DNA from: Roseburia sp.
GTDB taxonomy: Bacteria; Bacillota; Clostridia; Lachnospirales; Lachnospiraceae
Assembly: GCA_017937095.1 (NCBI GenBank)
Contig: JAGBEG010000007.1
Location: forward strand, 186,001-250,000
Reading direction: 5' to 3'
DNA length: 64,000 nt
Under the pieces are notes generated by a model, which saw only the letters and a program-made list of their open reading frames with translations, had not been told where the DNA came from and ran no database searches. This document shows positions 26,970 through 35,392 of the stretch, piece after piece; positions within the stretch are counted from its first letter, which is position 1; the number at the start of each line of letters is the position of its first letter. The translations under genes were made by a program, and so were the position numbers.

Positions 26970-27809
26970 ATGAGAAAAATACATATTGAAAAAAACACTG
27001 TGCAGGAGACGCTGGTGATTCCCCTTTATGCCCGGATGCTCTGCACAAAGCAATACCCGAATTTATTTCAGGATACGCGGGCGGCGGATATGATGGCGCA
27101 GATGGACTACGATTTTTCAGAATTGGAGCAGAAGGGGAAGGGCATCATGTACAGGTTCGGTGCTCTGGAAACCGCCATGCGGCAGTATGATCTGGCATGG
27201 GAGGTTCGTGACTATCTGAAAAACCACCCCAGGGCGGCTGTGGTCAATCTGGGCTGCGGTCTGGACCTGACCGGTGAAAGCTGCGATAATGGAAGCTGCA
27301 AGATTTATAATCTCGATTTCCCGGATGTGATCGCCCTGCGGGAGCAGCTTTTGCCGAAGATGGACCGGGTTCGCAATTTGCCTGTGGATTTAAACGACAC
27401 CACATGGTTCGAACAGATTGACGCTTCCGGTGGCGTCGTGTTTTTTGCCGCAGGTGTGTTTTATTATTTCCAGACCACGCAGGTGAAGACCTTGTTCTCA
27501 AAAATGGCCAGGCGCTTCCCCGGCGGAAGGCTGGTATTTGATGCTGCGGGAAAAAAGGCGGTCAGGTTAATGATCCAAAGCTGGGTCAGGTCCTTAGGCA
27601 TTTCCGATGTGGACGCTTATTTTTATGTGAATGATCCGGAGCGTGATTTGAAGCCATGGGTTTCGAATGCAGCGGTTCTGGCCCGGGGCTACATGCTGGG
27701 ATATAATGACCTGAGCGACCCGGCGGTCAGCGGCTTTTTCCGTTTCCTTTCCCGTGTGGCGGACGGTATGATGAAAATGCGGATTCTGCGGTTGGATTTT
27801 TGCGGTTGA
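26970..27809 (+). CDS. SAM-dependent methyltransferase, leucine carboxyl methyltransferase-like family
   Basis: 279 aa. ATG 26970 has AGGAGG upstream. The N-terminal VQETLVIPLYARMLCTKQYP and the SAM-binding VVNLGCGLDLTGES, followed by YNLDFPDVIALREQLLP, match the LCM/PPM1-type methyltransferases that in bacteria act on small molecules. The preceding 26.8-27.0 kb stretch and the following gene are AT-richer than the surrounding genes, suggesting transfer. The next gene is a truncated ICMT-like membrane methyltransferase, so this looks like the surviving part of a small transferred module. Substrate unknown. Confidence 0.85.
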   Translation: MRKIHIEKNTVQETLVIPLYARMLCTKQYPNLFQDTRAADMMAQMDYDFSELEQKGKGIMYRFGALETAMRQYDLAWEVRDYLKNHPRAAVVNLGCGLDLTGESCDNGSCKIYNLDFPDVIALREQLLPKMDRVRNLPVDLNDTTWFEQIDASGGVVFFAAGVFYYFQTTQVKTLFSKMARRFPGGRLVFDAAGKKAVRLMIQSWVRSLGISDVDAYFYVNDPERDLKPWVSNAAVLARGYMLGYNDLSDPAVSGFFRFLSRVADGMMKMRILRLDFCG

Positions 27810-27820
27810 GGAGAAAAGGA

Positions 27821-28072
27821 ATGAAAACGAAGGGAAAACATCTGCCGATGTATGGGGTGGGTCCCATATATGTGTCGGCTATTATTGGGTTGACTGTTTT
27901 AGGGATTGTTTTAAGCATATGGAATAGGGTTCCCATTATTCGATATAAGGGATTTTTCATAGTTATGCTGATTTTAGGAATTGGTCTGGTTGTCTATGGA
28001 ATATATCTGTGGTATGCGGCAGTAATCAAAGATAAAATCGATGATGGTCTATGGGGGTTCTTACTGTGCTGA
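27821..28072 (+). pseudogene. truncated isoprenylcysteine carboxyl methyltransferase (ICMT)-like membrane protein
   Basis: 83 codons from ATG 27821 (GAGGAGAAAAGGA upstream). The sequence YGVGPIYVSAIIGLTVLGIVL and the second helix ending LWYAAVIKDKIDDG match the N-terminal part of ICMT-family proteins, which normally continue into a VRNPxY-type catalytic region. Here the frame ends after LWGFLLC, and that region is absent in the downstream frames I checked, so the gene is cut to two membrane helices. It follows the LCM-type methyltransferase by 11 nt. Loss of the catalytic half makes it non-functional as a methyltransferase. Confidence 0.6.
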
Positions 28073-28269
28073 TGAGAAGTACAGAGGAAAAATGGCTTCG
28101 GGAGCTTTACGGGATGTCTGCTTTTTCCCGGAACAGAGGATTTTCCTTTTGTTCAGACATGGGGCAGGTATTCAAAAAGCGTTTCGCACTCACAATTGAT
28201 CTTTGACGCACTCTTAGCATAACAGAGCCGGTATCTAAGAAAAAGAACGTCAAAAAATAAAATTTGAGG

Positions 28270-28297
28270 TTGTATTTTTTCAGAAAGGTACTATAAT
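28270..28297 (+). promoter_or_regulatory. promoter of tRNA-Ala
   Basis: TTGTAT (28270-28275), 16-bp spacer, TATAAT (28292-28297), 50 nt before the tRNA. The stretch 28073-28269 before it shows no gene that I can support. Confidence 0.6.
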
Positions 28298-28346
28298 GTT
28301 TATTATGGAATTGGAAGTAAGAGACTATTTTGTCGCTTCCACGTCC

Positions 28347-28419
28347 GGGGATATAGCTCAGTTGGGAGAGCGACGCGTTCGCAACGCGTAGGTCAGGGGT
28401 TCGAGTCCCCCTATCTCCA
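28347..28419 (+). tRNA. tRNA-Ala (anticodon CGC)
   Basis: 73 nt that fold as a full cloverleaf. Acceptor GGGGATA pairs with TATCTCC, including the G3-U70 wobble that defines alanine tRNAs. D stem GCTC/GAGC, anticodon stem ACGCG/CGCGT with loop TTCGCAA, and T arm with GGTTCGAGTCC. The anticodon CGC reads GCG. The 3' CCA is not encoded. It stands alone, with a promoter before it and a terminator-like hairpin after it, next to a truncated gene and AT-rich DNA. Confidence 0.97.
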
Positions 28420-28472
28420 TGATTTACACATGGGTCTGCCGAAGGTGACAAGTCCGACAGACGGATGCGAGT

Positions 28473-28506
28473 GGCTGCACGGGTGTTCCCGTGGCAGTCA
28501 TTTTTC
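28473..28506 (+). terminator. terminator downstream of tRNA-Ala
   Basis: Stem CTGCACGGG / CCCGTGGCAG (one bulge) with a 3-4 nt loop, followed by TCATTTTT. It closes the tRNA transcript before the MoxR-type gene. Confidence 0.75.
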
Positions 28507-28611
28507 GTGTGTGCCGAAGACTTCTGGTATTTTGGCGGGCGATGGTGCATTTTTTCGGTGAAGGGAAAGTGCGCCACGCAGGGACTATTTTTGAAAAGGA
28601 ATGGATAAGGA

Positions 28612-30243
28612 ATGAATATAAAACAGGCAAAGAACGAAATCAGGCATACCGTAGAGGCATATCTTGCCAAGGATGAGACGGGGGAGTATGTGATACCGGA
28701 GATCAGACAGCGTCCGATGCTTCTGATGGGACCGCCGGGAATCGGTAAGACGCAGATCATGGAGCAGATTGCAAGAGAACTGAAGGTCGGACTCGTTGCA
28801 TATACGATTACGCATCACACGAGACAGAGCGCGGTCGGACTTCCGTTCATCCGCGAGGAGGAGTTTTTGGGAAAGACTTACTCTGTCACGGAGTATACGA
28901 TGAGTGAGATTATTGCGAGCGTGTACCGCAGAATCCGGGACAGCGGACAGAAGGAGGGAATCCTCTTTATCGACGAGATCAACTGCGTATCGGAGACGCT
29001 TGCGCCGACGATGCTGCAGTTCTTGCAGTGCAAGACGTTCGGCAACCAGAAGATACCTAAGGGGTGGATCATTGTCGCGGCGGGCAATCCGCCGGAGTAT
29101 AACAAGTCTGTGCGGGATTTTGACATGGTGACGCTCGACCGTGTGCGTTATCTGACGATCGAGGCGGATTTTTTGGTGTGGGAGGAATATGCCAGAGCGC
29201 AGCACATTCACGGGGCGATTTTAAGCTATCTTAAGCTTCGTCCAAGGAATTTCTACCGCGTGGAGGCGGATGTGGACGGTATGCAGTTCGTGACGGCGCG
29301 CGGATGGGAGGACCTCTCGAACCTGATGGAGATCTATGAGAAGATGGAGATTCCGGTGGATGAGACGGTCATCCGGGAATTTCTGCATCACGACGAGGTC
29401 GCGGAGGATGCGGCGGCATATTTTGATCTGTACCGGAAATATCAGGACGACTACGGAATCCCGCAGATTCTGGAAGGAAAGGTAAGGCCGGAGGTCTACG
29501 CGCGTATCTATGCGGCGGCATTCGACGAGCGGCTTTCTGTTGTAAATCTGCTGCTGGACGGACTTGGCGCGCATTTTAAGCGCGTGGCGGATGAAAAGCG
29601 GAAAGCGGACGCGTGGTATGCATTTTTAAAGCAGTACCGCAGCAGCGTGGAGGATGCCGAAGATCCGGCGGAATGCTACCGGGGACTTCTTACAGAGTGG
29701 GAGCGGAAGATAACGGCGGAAGCAGAGAACGGAAGCTATACCAGAGAAGAACTACGGATGTACAAAACGCTTCTCACAGAGCTGAAAGCAAATGCGCCGG
29801 ACGGGGCGGTCATACCGGCAGAAGAACCGACAGCATCGGCAAAAGCAGCAGAAGGGGTACCGACAGCATCGGCGACAGCGGCAGGAGAAGAACCGACAGC
29901 ATCGGCAAAAGCAGCAGAAGGAGAACAGACAGCGGCAGCGAAAAAGGAGCGAGCCAGAACTTATTTCGCACAGGCGAAGGCTGGCTTTGATGCGCAGTGT
30001 GCACGCCTTGCGCACGAAGAAATGGCGGCTGGCGCGGCGCTCGAGCACGCGTTTGACTTTATGGAGCAGGCGTTTGAGAACGGCGAGGAAATGGTCGTAT
30101 TTGTCACGGAACTTACGATTGGAAGCGAGGCTGCGCAGTATCTTGCGGAACACACCTGCGAGCGCTATCTGAAATACAACGAGCAGCTTTTGATCGGAAC
30201 GAGAAAGGCAGAACTGCTGTCCGAATTGCGGCGTGAAGGCTAG
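28612..30243 (+). CDS. MoxR-type AAA+ ATPase
   Basis: 543 aa. Walker A GPPGIGKT at 40-47 and Walker B LFIDEIN with Asp121-Glu122; the AAA core ends near residue 250. The C-terminal half is long and helical. It contains an 11-residue repeat region rich in Ala, Glu, Pro and Thr (405-448) and a final helical segment with ALEHAFDFMEQAFENGEEMVVFVTELTIG. MoxR ATPases remodel or activate protein complexes together with VWA-domain partners; the DUF2201/VWA protein at 23804-25192 is the obvious candidate. Followed after 109 nt by the PF09818 ATPase. Confidence 0.92.
   Translation: MNIKQAKNEIRHTVEAYLAKDETGEYVIPEIRQRPMLLMGPPGIGKTQIMEQIARELKVGLVAYTITHHTRQSAVGLPFIREEEFLGKTYSVTEYTMSEIIASVYRRIRDSGQKEGILFIDEINCVSETLAPTMLQFLQCKTFGNQKIPKGWIIVAAGNPPEYNKSVRDFDMVTLDRVRYLTIEADFLVWEEYARAQHIHGAILSYLKLRPRNFYRVEADVDGMQFVTARGWEDLSNLMEIYEKMEIPVDETVIREFLHHDEVAEDAAAYFDLYRKYQDDYGIPQILEGKVRPEVYARIYAAAFDERLSVVNLLLDGLGAHFKRVADEKRKADAWYAFLKQYRSSVEDAEDPAECYRGLLTEWERKITAEAENGSYTREELRMYKTLLTELKANAPDGAVIPAEEPTASAKAAEGVPTASATAAGEEPTASAKAAEGEQTAAAKKERARTYFAQAKAGFDAQCARLAHEEMAAGAALEHAFDFMEQAFENGEEMVVFVTELTIGSEAAQYLAEHTCERYLKYNEQLLIGTRKAELLSELRREG
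29824..29955 (+). repeat. 33-bp tandem repeat in the MoxR-type gene
   Basis: Four in-frame 33-bp units at 29824, 29857, 29890 and 29923 encode EPTASAKAAEG, VPTASATAAGE, EPTASAKAAEG and EQTAAAKKERA. Units 1 and 3 are almost identical at DNA level, so copy number could change without a frameshift. It makes a flexible linker. Confidence 0.9.
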
Positions 30244-30352
30244 ACAGGAAGCAGTACCGCCGGAAACTGCGGCGGGAAAATTGAGATCATGGAAAATTAA
30301 GATTATCGGAAATTGCAATAGAATAGTCAGAGCAGAAATGGAGTGAAAGAAC

Positions 30353-32056
30353 ATGCAGTCACAGGCAGAATTAAGAAGTTTATTACAGCGAATCGATCAT
30401 AAGGGGTATCCGGCATATAAGGATACAAGAGGAAGCTATGATTTCGGAAAATATGTGCTTTCCATCGATCATGTGCAGGGCGATCCGTTTGCCGCCCCGT
30501 CGAAGGTCAGCGTCCATGTAAAGGGAAGTACGGCGAAGTTTCCGGCGGAGTTATACCAGATGAAGTGCCGCCGTATTGCACTGTGCGACTATCTGCTCCG
30601 GCAGTTCGGCAGGGAGCTTGAGAAGGTGTCCTTTAAGGCGAAGGGGTCCGGGAAAAGCGGGCTTATGGCGGTCAGCCGGTGCGGACAGGAGGTCTTAGAG
30701 CGCACGGCGTGCCAGATGGACGCGGCAAAGGGCGATATCGTGCTGTGTCTTGAGGTCGGTTTTCCGGCAAACGGGCGGACGGTAAATTCCAGGGAGCTTG
30801 AGAAGATTTTCTTTCAATTTCTGCCGGAGTGCGTTGCGGGAAGCCTTATGTACGCGGCGCTTGATGCGAAACAGGTGAAGCGTGTCACAGACCTTGCGGA
30901 GGATCAGCAGTATATCAGAGAGCATCTAAAAGAGCAGGAGCTTGTCGCCTTCGTGGCAAACGGTTCCGTGCTGCCGCGCGAGTCCGGTGTGTCCGGCAGA
31001 CCGATGAAGGATGCGGTGAAATTCGTGTCCCCGGAGTCGATGACAGTAAGCTTTGACTTGCCGCACCACGGCACGATACAGGGCATGGGAATCAAGAAAG
31101 GAATTACACTTATCGTCGGCGGGGGTTATCACGGCAAGTCTACGCTGCTTAAGGCGCTGGAGCTTGGCGTGTACAACCATATTCCGGGAGACGGCAGGGA
31201 GTATGTGATTACCGACGATACCGCGATGAAGATCCGCGCCGAGGATGGCAGAAGCATCAAAAAGGTGGATATTTCCATGTTCATCAATCATCTGCCGAAC
31301 GGAAAGGACACGCGCAGCTTTTCGACCGAGGATGCGAGCGGAAGTACCTCGCAGGCGGCAAACGTGATTGAGGCGATGGAAGCCGGAACGGGCGTATTTT
31401 TGATTGATGAGGACACCAGCGCGACCAACTTCATGATTCGGGATGAACTGATGCAGCGCGTTGTGAACCGCGAGGACGAGCCGATCACGCCGTTTATCGA
31501 CCGCATCCGCGAACTGTATACGGACTTTGGCGTATCGACGGTGCTTGTGGCGGGAAGCTCGGGTTCTTATTTTCACAAGGCGGACTGTATCGTGCAGATG
31601 AACCAGTATGAGCCGGTTGAGATTACAGCTTTTGCGAAGGAGGAGGCGAGCCGCTTCCCGATGCCGGAGCAGGCGGCGCCGGAGAAATGTGTGCCATCCT
31701 TTGCGCGCTGCATCCGTGCGGACCGTGCATTTCGCGAGGACGCCCGCATGAAGCTTAAGACGATGGGACGCGACGGCATTTCCATTAACCATGATACGAT
31801 CGATGTGCGCTATGTGGAGCAGCTTGCGGACTCCGAGCAGCTTGCCGCGCTCGCATACATCTTAAAATATGCCGAGAGCCATGTGTTTGACGGACGGCGC
31901 ACGTTAAAAGAGGCGGTGGACATGATCATGAAGGTGCTTGAGGAGAAGGGGCTTGCCGCAGTCTGTGAGAGCAGCTATCTGCCGTGCGGGCTTGCCATGC
32001 CCAGAAGACAGGAGATTTTCGCCTGCGTGAACCGCTACCGGAAGATTATGTTGTAG
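30353..32056 (+). CDS. predicted ATPase of the ABC class (PF09818)
   Basis: 567 aa, cytoplasmic. The nucleotide-binding loop GGGYHGKST lies at 256-264; further conserved text is RSFSTEDASGSTSQAANVIEAMEAG (signature-like), VFLIDEDTSATNFMIRD (Walker B) and STVLVAGSSGSYFHKADCIVQM. The N-terminal 240 residues contain the RGSYDFG and DPFA-APS motifs typical of this family. Full family length. The biochemical role of PF09818 proteins is not established; the ATPase core resembles SMC/ABC enzymes without membrane subunits. It lies between the MoxR-type gene and the TetM-like fusion, on the same strand. Confidence 0.92.
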   Translation: MQSQAELRSLLQRIDHKGYPAYKDTRGSYDFGKYVLSIDHVQGDPFAAPSKVSVHVKGSTAKFPAELYQMKCRRIALCDYLLRQFGRELEKVSFKAKGSGKSGLMAVSRCGQEVLERTACQMDAAKGDIVLCLEVGFPANGRTVNSRELEKIFFQFLPECVAGSLMYAALDAKQVKRVTDLAEDQQYIREHLKEQELVAFVANGSVLPRESGVSGRPMKDAVKFVSPESMTVSFDLPHHGTIQGMGIKKGITLIVGGGYHGKSTLLKALELGVYNHIPGDGREYVITDDTAMKIRAEDGRSIKKVDISMFINHLPNGKDTRSFSTEDASGSTSQAANVIEAMEAGTGVFLIDEDTSATNFMIRDELMQRVVNREDEPITPFIDRIRELYTDFGVSTVLVAGSSGSYFHKADCIVQMNQYEPVEITAFAKEEASRFPMPEQAAPEKCVPSFARCIRADRAFREDARMKLKTMGRDGISINHDTIDVRYVEQLADSEQLAALAYILKYAESHVFDGRRTLKEAVDMIMKVLEEKGLAAVCESSYLPCGLAMPRRQEIFACVNRYRKIML

Positions 32057-32216
32057 ACATTCGTAGTAGAAAGGGCAGGGGATGATACGAAAAGCCACAG
32101 GCGGGGAGTTCGTATTACCGGATGGAAGAAAGCTTCCGACGACAGGAAAGACGGCGCGGCAGGGAAAAACATAGGAAAACGGCAGGAACGGCGTATGACA
32201 GAAAGGAAATTGCGGC

Positions 32217-35048
32217 GTGGGTAACAAAACGAATATATGCACGGCAGTACTGGCACATGTGGATGCCGGAAAGACAACTTTATCGGAGGCGCTTCTCTAT
32301 GTGAGCGGCAATATCAGAAAGGCGGGGCGCGTGGACAACGGCGACGCCTTTTTGGACACCTATTCCTTAGAGCGGGAGAGGGGCATCACGATTTTTTCCA
32401 AGCAGGCGGTATTAAAAACCGCAGACGGGACCGTCACGCTGCTTGATACGCCGGGACATGTGGATTTCTCGGCGGAGATGGAGCGGACGCTTGGCGTGCT
32501 GGATTATGCGATTCTCGTCGTCAGCGGGGCGGACGGCGTGCAGAGCCACACGCGCACGCTCTGGCGGCTTCTGGAGCATTACAATGTCCCCGTATTTCTT
32601 TTCGTGAACAAGATGGATCAGCCGGGGGCGGTGCGCGAGACGCTGCTTGCCGGATTAAAGCGCGAGCTGCACGAGAATTGTGTGGATTTCTCCGAAACGG
32701 ATACGGAGGAGTTCTTCGAGAATGTCGCTGTGTGCGAGGAGAGCGCGCTTGAGCAGTTTCTTAAGAACGGGGAAGTTGCGCGTGAGAAAATCAGACAGCT
32801 CATTTCAGAAAGACAGCTTTTCCCGTGCTTTTTCGGCTCCGCGTTAAAGCTTTTGGGCGTAAAGGAGTTTTGGGACAGTTTCCTTGGCTATACAAAGCGA
32901 CCTGCATATCCGGCGGAGTTCGGCGCGAAGGTGTTTAAAATCGCAAGGGACGGGCAGGGAAACCGCCTGACCTATCTTAAGGTCACAGGAGGAAGCCTGC
33001 GGGTAAAGCAGAGCCTTCAGGGGACGCGGCAGAAAACCGGAAGCGGCGACGGCGGAGCATGGGAGGAAAAGGTAAATCAGATCCGTATCTACTCCGGTGA
33101 GAAATACGAGACGGCGGACGAGGTCTTCGCAGGAGGCGTCTGTGCGGTCACGGGATTAAGCGAGACATATCCGGGAGAGGGGTTCGGCGCGGCGGAGGCA
33201 TCCTCTGTGCCGCTGCTTGCCCCGGTGCTCACCTATCAGATTCTGCTGCCGGAGGGAATGAATCCGGCGGTCATGCTGCCCAAGCTGCGCTGTCTGGAGG
33301 AGGAAGAGCCGCAGCTTCACATCATCTGGAACGAGGCGCTAAAGGAGATACAGGTTCAGTTGATGGGCGAGGTGCAGATCGAGATATTAAAGAGCCTCAT
33401 AAAGGAGCGCTTCGGCGTGGAAGTAGAGTTTGGCGCCGGAAATATTGTATACAAGGAAACGATTGCAAATGTAGTTGAGGGCGTCGGTCATTTCGAGCCG
33501 CTGCGCCACTATGCAGAGGTGCATCTTCTGTTAGAGCCGGGAGAGCGGGGCAGCGGGCTTGTCTTTGCGGCGGACTGCAGCGAGGATATGCTTGACCGCA
33601 ACTGGCAGCGGCTGGTACTTACCCACCTGAAGGAGACGGAGCATATCGGGGTGCTCACAGGCTCTGCGATTACGGACATGAAGATTACGCTGGTAAGCGG
33701 CCGTGCGCATATAAAGCACACGGAGGGCGGCGATTTCAGACAGGCGACCTACCGTGCGCTGCGGCAGGGGCTGATGTGTGCAGAGACGATACTCTTAGAG
33801 CCGTATTATGATTTCATTCTCGAGGTCCCGGAAAGTTCGGTCGGACGTGCGATGACGGATATCGAGCGGATGCACGGAAATGTGGACTATCACGCCGACC
33901 CTTATGGGGGCGGTCTTACAGGAGGCTCCTTTGGAGACGCGGGCGGTTCTTACAGGGGAGACGACGAAGATAGCCGAGACAGAAACGGCGGAGCGCAGGA
34001 AAGGGAGAACGCAAATGGCGCGGGCGCAGGATTGCGGCGGATTGTCGGGAGCGCTCCGGTTGCCGCGATGCAGAACTACCAGAGGGAGGTCGTTACCTAC
34101 ACCAAAGGGGCGGGATGTCTTACCGTTTCCTTAAAGGGATATTTTCCGTGCCATAATACGGAGGAGGTCGCAGAGAGAATCGCATACAATCCGCTGCGCG
34201 ACACGGAGCATCCCGCGGATTCCGTGTTCTGTGCGCACGGGGCGGGCTTTCTCGTCCCGTGGGATCAGGTAGAAAATTATATGCATCTGCCGTACCGGAT
34301 TGTAAATGAGGAAGCAAAGGAGGAATGGCAGCCGGACAAGCGGATGCCGGAAGCTTCTAATTTCCAGGGGCGAAAGCCGGTGGAGGACGTATGGATCGGC
34401 ACGGAAGAGATTGACAGAATCCTTGCGCAGACATACAATGCTAATAAGAGGGATAAAGCGTCGTCTGCCGCGCGCGGATGGAAGAAGAAAAGGGCTGCGG
34501 ATGGCATCGTATCGGCTCCCATCCGGCGCAGCTATCAGCAGAAAGCGTCTGCACCGGAGTATCTGCTGGTGGACGGTTATAATATTATCTTTGCATGGGA
34601 AGAACTGTCAGAACTTGCGAAGGACAATATCGACGGTGCGAGAGGCAGGCTGCTTGACATTTTGTGCAATTATCAGGGAATCCGCGGGTGCGAGCTGATC
34701 GTTGTATTCGATGCATACCGCGTGGCGGGGCATCAGACGGAGATTCTTGATTATCACAACATTCATGTGGTGTACACAAAGGAAGCGGAGACGGCGGATG
34801 CGTATATCGAGAAGTTTGCGCATGAGAACGGAGCGAAATACCGGGTCACGGTGGCGACTTCGGACGGTCTGGAGCAGATCATTATCCGGGGTGCGGGCTG
34901 CAGTCTGATTTCGGCGCGGGAATTTGAAGAGGAAGTAAGAGAGCGCGGCAGACAGCTATTGCAGGAGTATGACAGCAGGAAGGAGCAGGGGAAGAGTTTC
35001 CTTGCAGAGAAGCTGCCGGGGCAGCCATCTGATGCACATGAGAGATAG
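32217..35048 (+). CDS. TetM/EF-G-like GTPase fused to a C-terminal NYN (YacP/Rae1-type) domain
   Basis: 943 aa. GTG start at 32217 with AAAGGA upstream; the protein begins directly with the G domain. G1 AHVDAGKTT (13-21), switch RERGITIF, G3 DTPGHVDF and G4 NKMD are intact. The EF-G-like domains II-V follow, as in ribosomal-protection tetracycline-resistance proteins. A Gly/Asp-rich insertion (about 560-600) interrupts domain IV. A basic linker (about 735-780) leads to a NYN domain at 782-943 (YLLVDGYNIIFAWEEL ... VATSDGLEQIIIRGAG) with the acidic residues of PIN-like nucleases (for example Asp786). The ribosome is the likely site of action. It may be a translation-rescue or housekeeping factor rather than a drug-resistance gene. 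Confidence 0.9.
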   Translation: MGNKTNICTAVLAHVDAGKTTLSEALLYVSGNIRKAGRVDNGDAFLDTYSLERERGITIFSKQAVLKTADGTVTLLDTPGHVDFSAEMERTLGVLDYAILVVSGADGVQSHTRTLWRLLEHYNVPVFLFVNKMDQPGAVRETLLAGLKRELHENCVDFSETDTEEFFENVAVCEESALEQFLKNGEVAREKIRQLISERQLFPCFFGSALKLLGVKEFWDSFLGYTKRPAYPAEFGAKVFKIARDGQGNRLTYLKVTGGSLRVKQSLQGTRQKTGSGDGGAWEEKVNQIRIYSGEKYETADEVFAGGVCAVTGLSETYPGEGFGAAEASSVPLLAPVLTYQILLPEGMNPAVMLPKLRCLEEEEPQLHIIWNEALKEIQVQLMGEVQIEILKSLIKERFGVEVEFGAGNIVYKETIANVVEGVGHFEPLRHYAEVHLLLEPGERGSGLVFAADCSEDMLDRNWQRLVLTHLKETEHIGVLTGSAITDMKITLVSGRAHIKHTEGGDFRQATYRALRQGLMCAETILLEPYYDFILEVPESSVGRAMTDIERMHGNVDYHADPYGGGLTGGSFGDAGGSYRGDDEDSRDRNGGAQERENANGAGAGLRRIVGSAPVAAMQNYQREVVTYTKGAGCLTVSLKGYFPCHNTEEVAERIAYNPLRDTEHPADSVFCAHGAGFLVPWDQVENYMHLPYRIVNEEAKEEWQPDKRMPEASNFQGRKPVEDVWIGTEEIDRILAQTYNANKRDKASSAARGWKKKRAADGIVSAPIRRSYQQKASAPEYLLVDGYNIIFAWEELSELAKDNIDGARGRLLDILCNYQGIRGCELIVVFDAYRVAGHQTEILDYHNIHVVYTKEAETADAYIEKFAHENGAKYRVTVATSDGLEQIIIRGAGCSLISAREFEEEVRERGRQLLQEYDSRKEQGKSFLAEKLPGQPSDAHER

Positions 35049-35106
35049 CGGCGGTGTTTTGTGCGGCGCAGGCAGTTTTGACGTTGCCGGGGCAGCCATC
35101 TGATGC
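35014..35106 (+). repeat. 22-bp direct repeat at the 3' end of the GTPase/NYN gene
   Basis: TGCCGGGGCAGCCATCTGATGC occurs at 35014-35035, inside the last codons, and again at 35085-35106, in the gap before the next gene (offset 71 bp). This suggests a small tandem duplication of the gene end. Confidence 0.85.
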
Positions 35107-35143
35107 GCCGGATGAGAAGTGAGCGGGAAAGGAGTCTTGCGGT

Positions 35144-35392
35144 ATGAACAGAGACGAGGAAGTAAAGCTGACACATTCAGGGATTCTTGCCAGGGAGAGC
35201 AGGCGTTATGTCTCTGTGCGCTTCGAGCGCGGGGAAGATATTGCGGAGGCGAGGCTTCCGGAGTGTAAGGTGACGAAGAACCAGGGATTTACGGAAGAGG
35301 AGGTAAAGGGTCTTGAAGCCTATCTGGAGCGGGAGAATGACGCTATATTTGCAAAGGCGAAGGAAATCAATCCGATTCGAAGCTGGTTCTAG
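35144..35392 (+). CDS. small conserved hypothetical protein
   Basis: 82 aa, soluble and charged. ATG 35144 has GGAAAGGAG upstream. The sequence (KLTHSGILARESRRYVSVRFERG, EARLPECKVTKNQGF) looks like a compact beta-rich fold ending in an acidic helix; no named family recognised. It overlaps the following frame and is probably cotranscribed with the GTPase/NYN gene. Confidence 0.7.
   Translation: MNRDEEVKLTHSGILARESRRYVSVRFERGEDIAEARLPECKVTKNQGFTEEEVKGLEAYLERENDAIFAKAKEINPIRSWF

Noticed and set aside
28107-28760. 217-residue open frame on the - strand across the tRNA
   Set aside because: It reads through tRNA-Ala on the opposite strand (giving RGTRTPDLR-like text), a well-known spurious translation; no ribosome binding site and it overlaps the MoxR-type gene.
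29613-30172. Arg/Gln-rich frames over the MoxR repeat region
   Set aside because: Alternative frames of the 33-bp repeats; no independent start and no family.
32217-35048. Acquired tetracycline-resistance gene (tet(M) type)
   Set aside because: The protein is much longer, has a NYN fusion and a domain IV insertion, and lies among chromosomal genes without mobile markers; resistance cannot be claimed.
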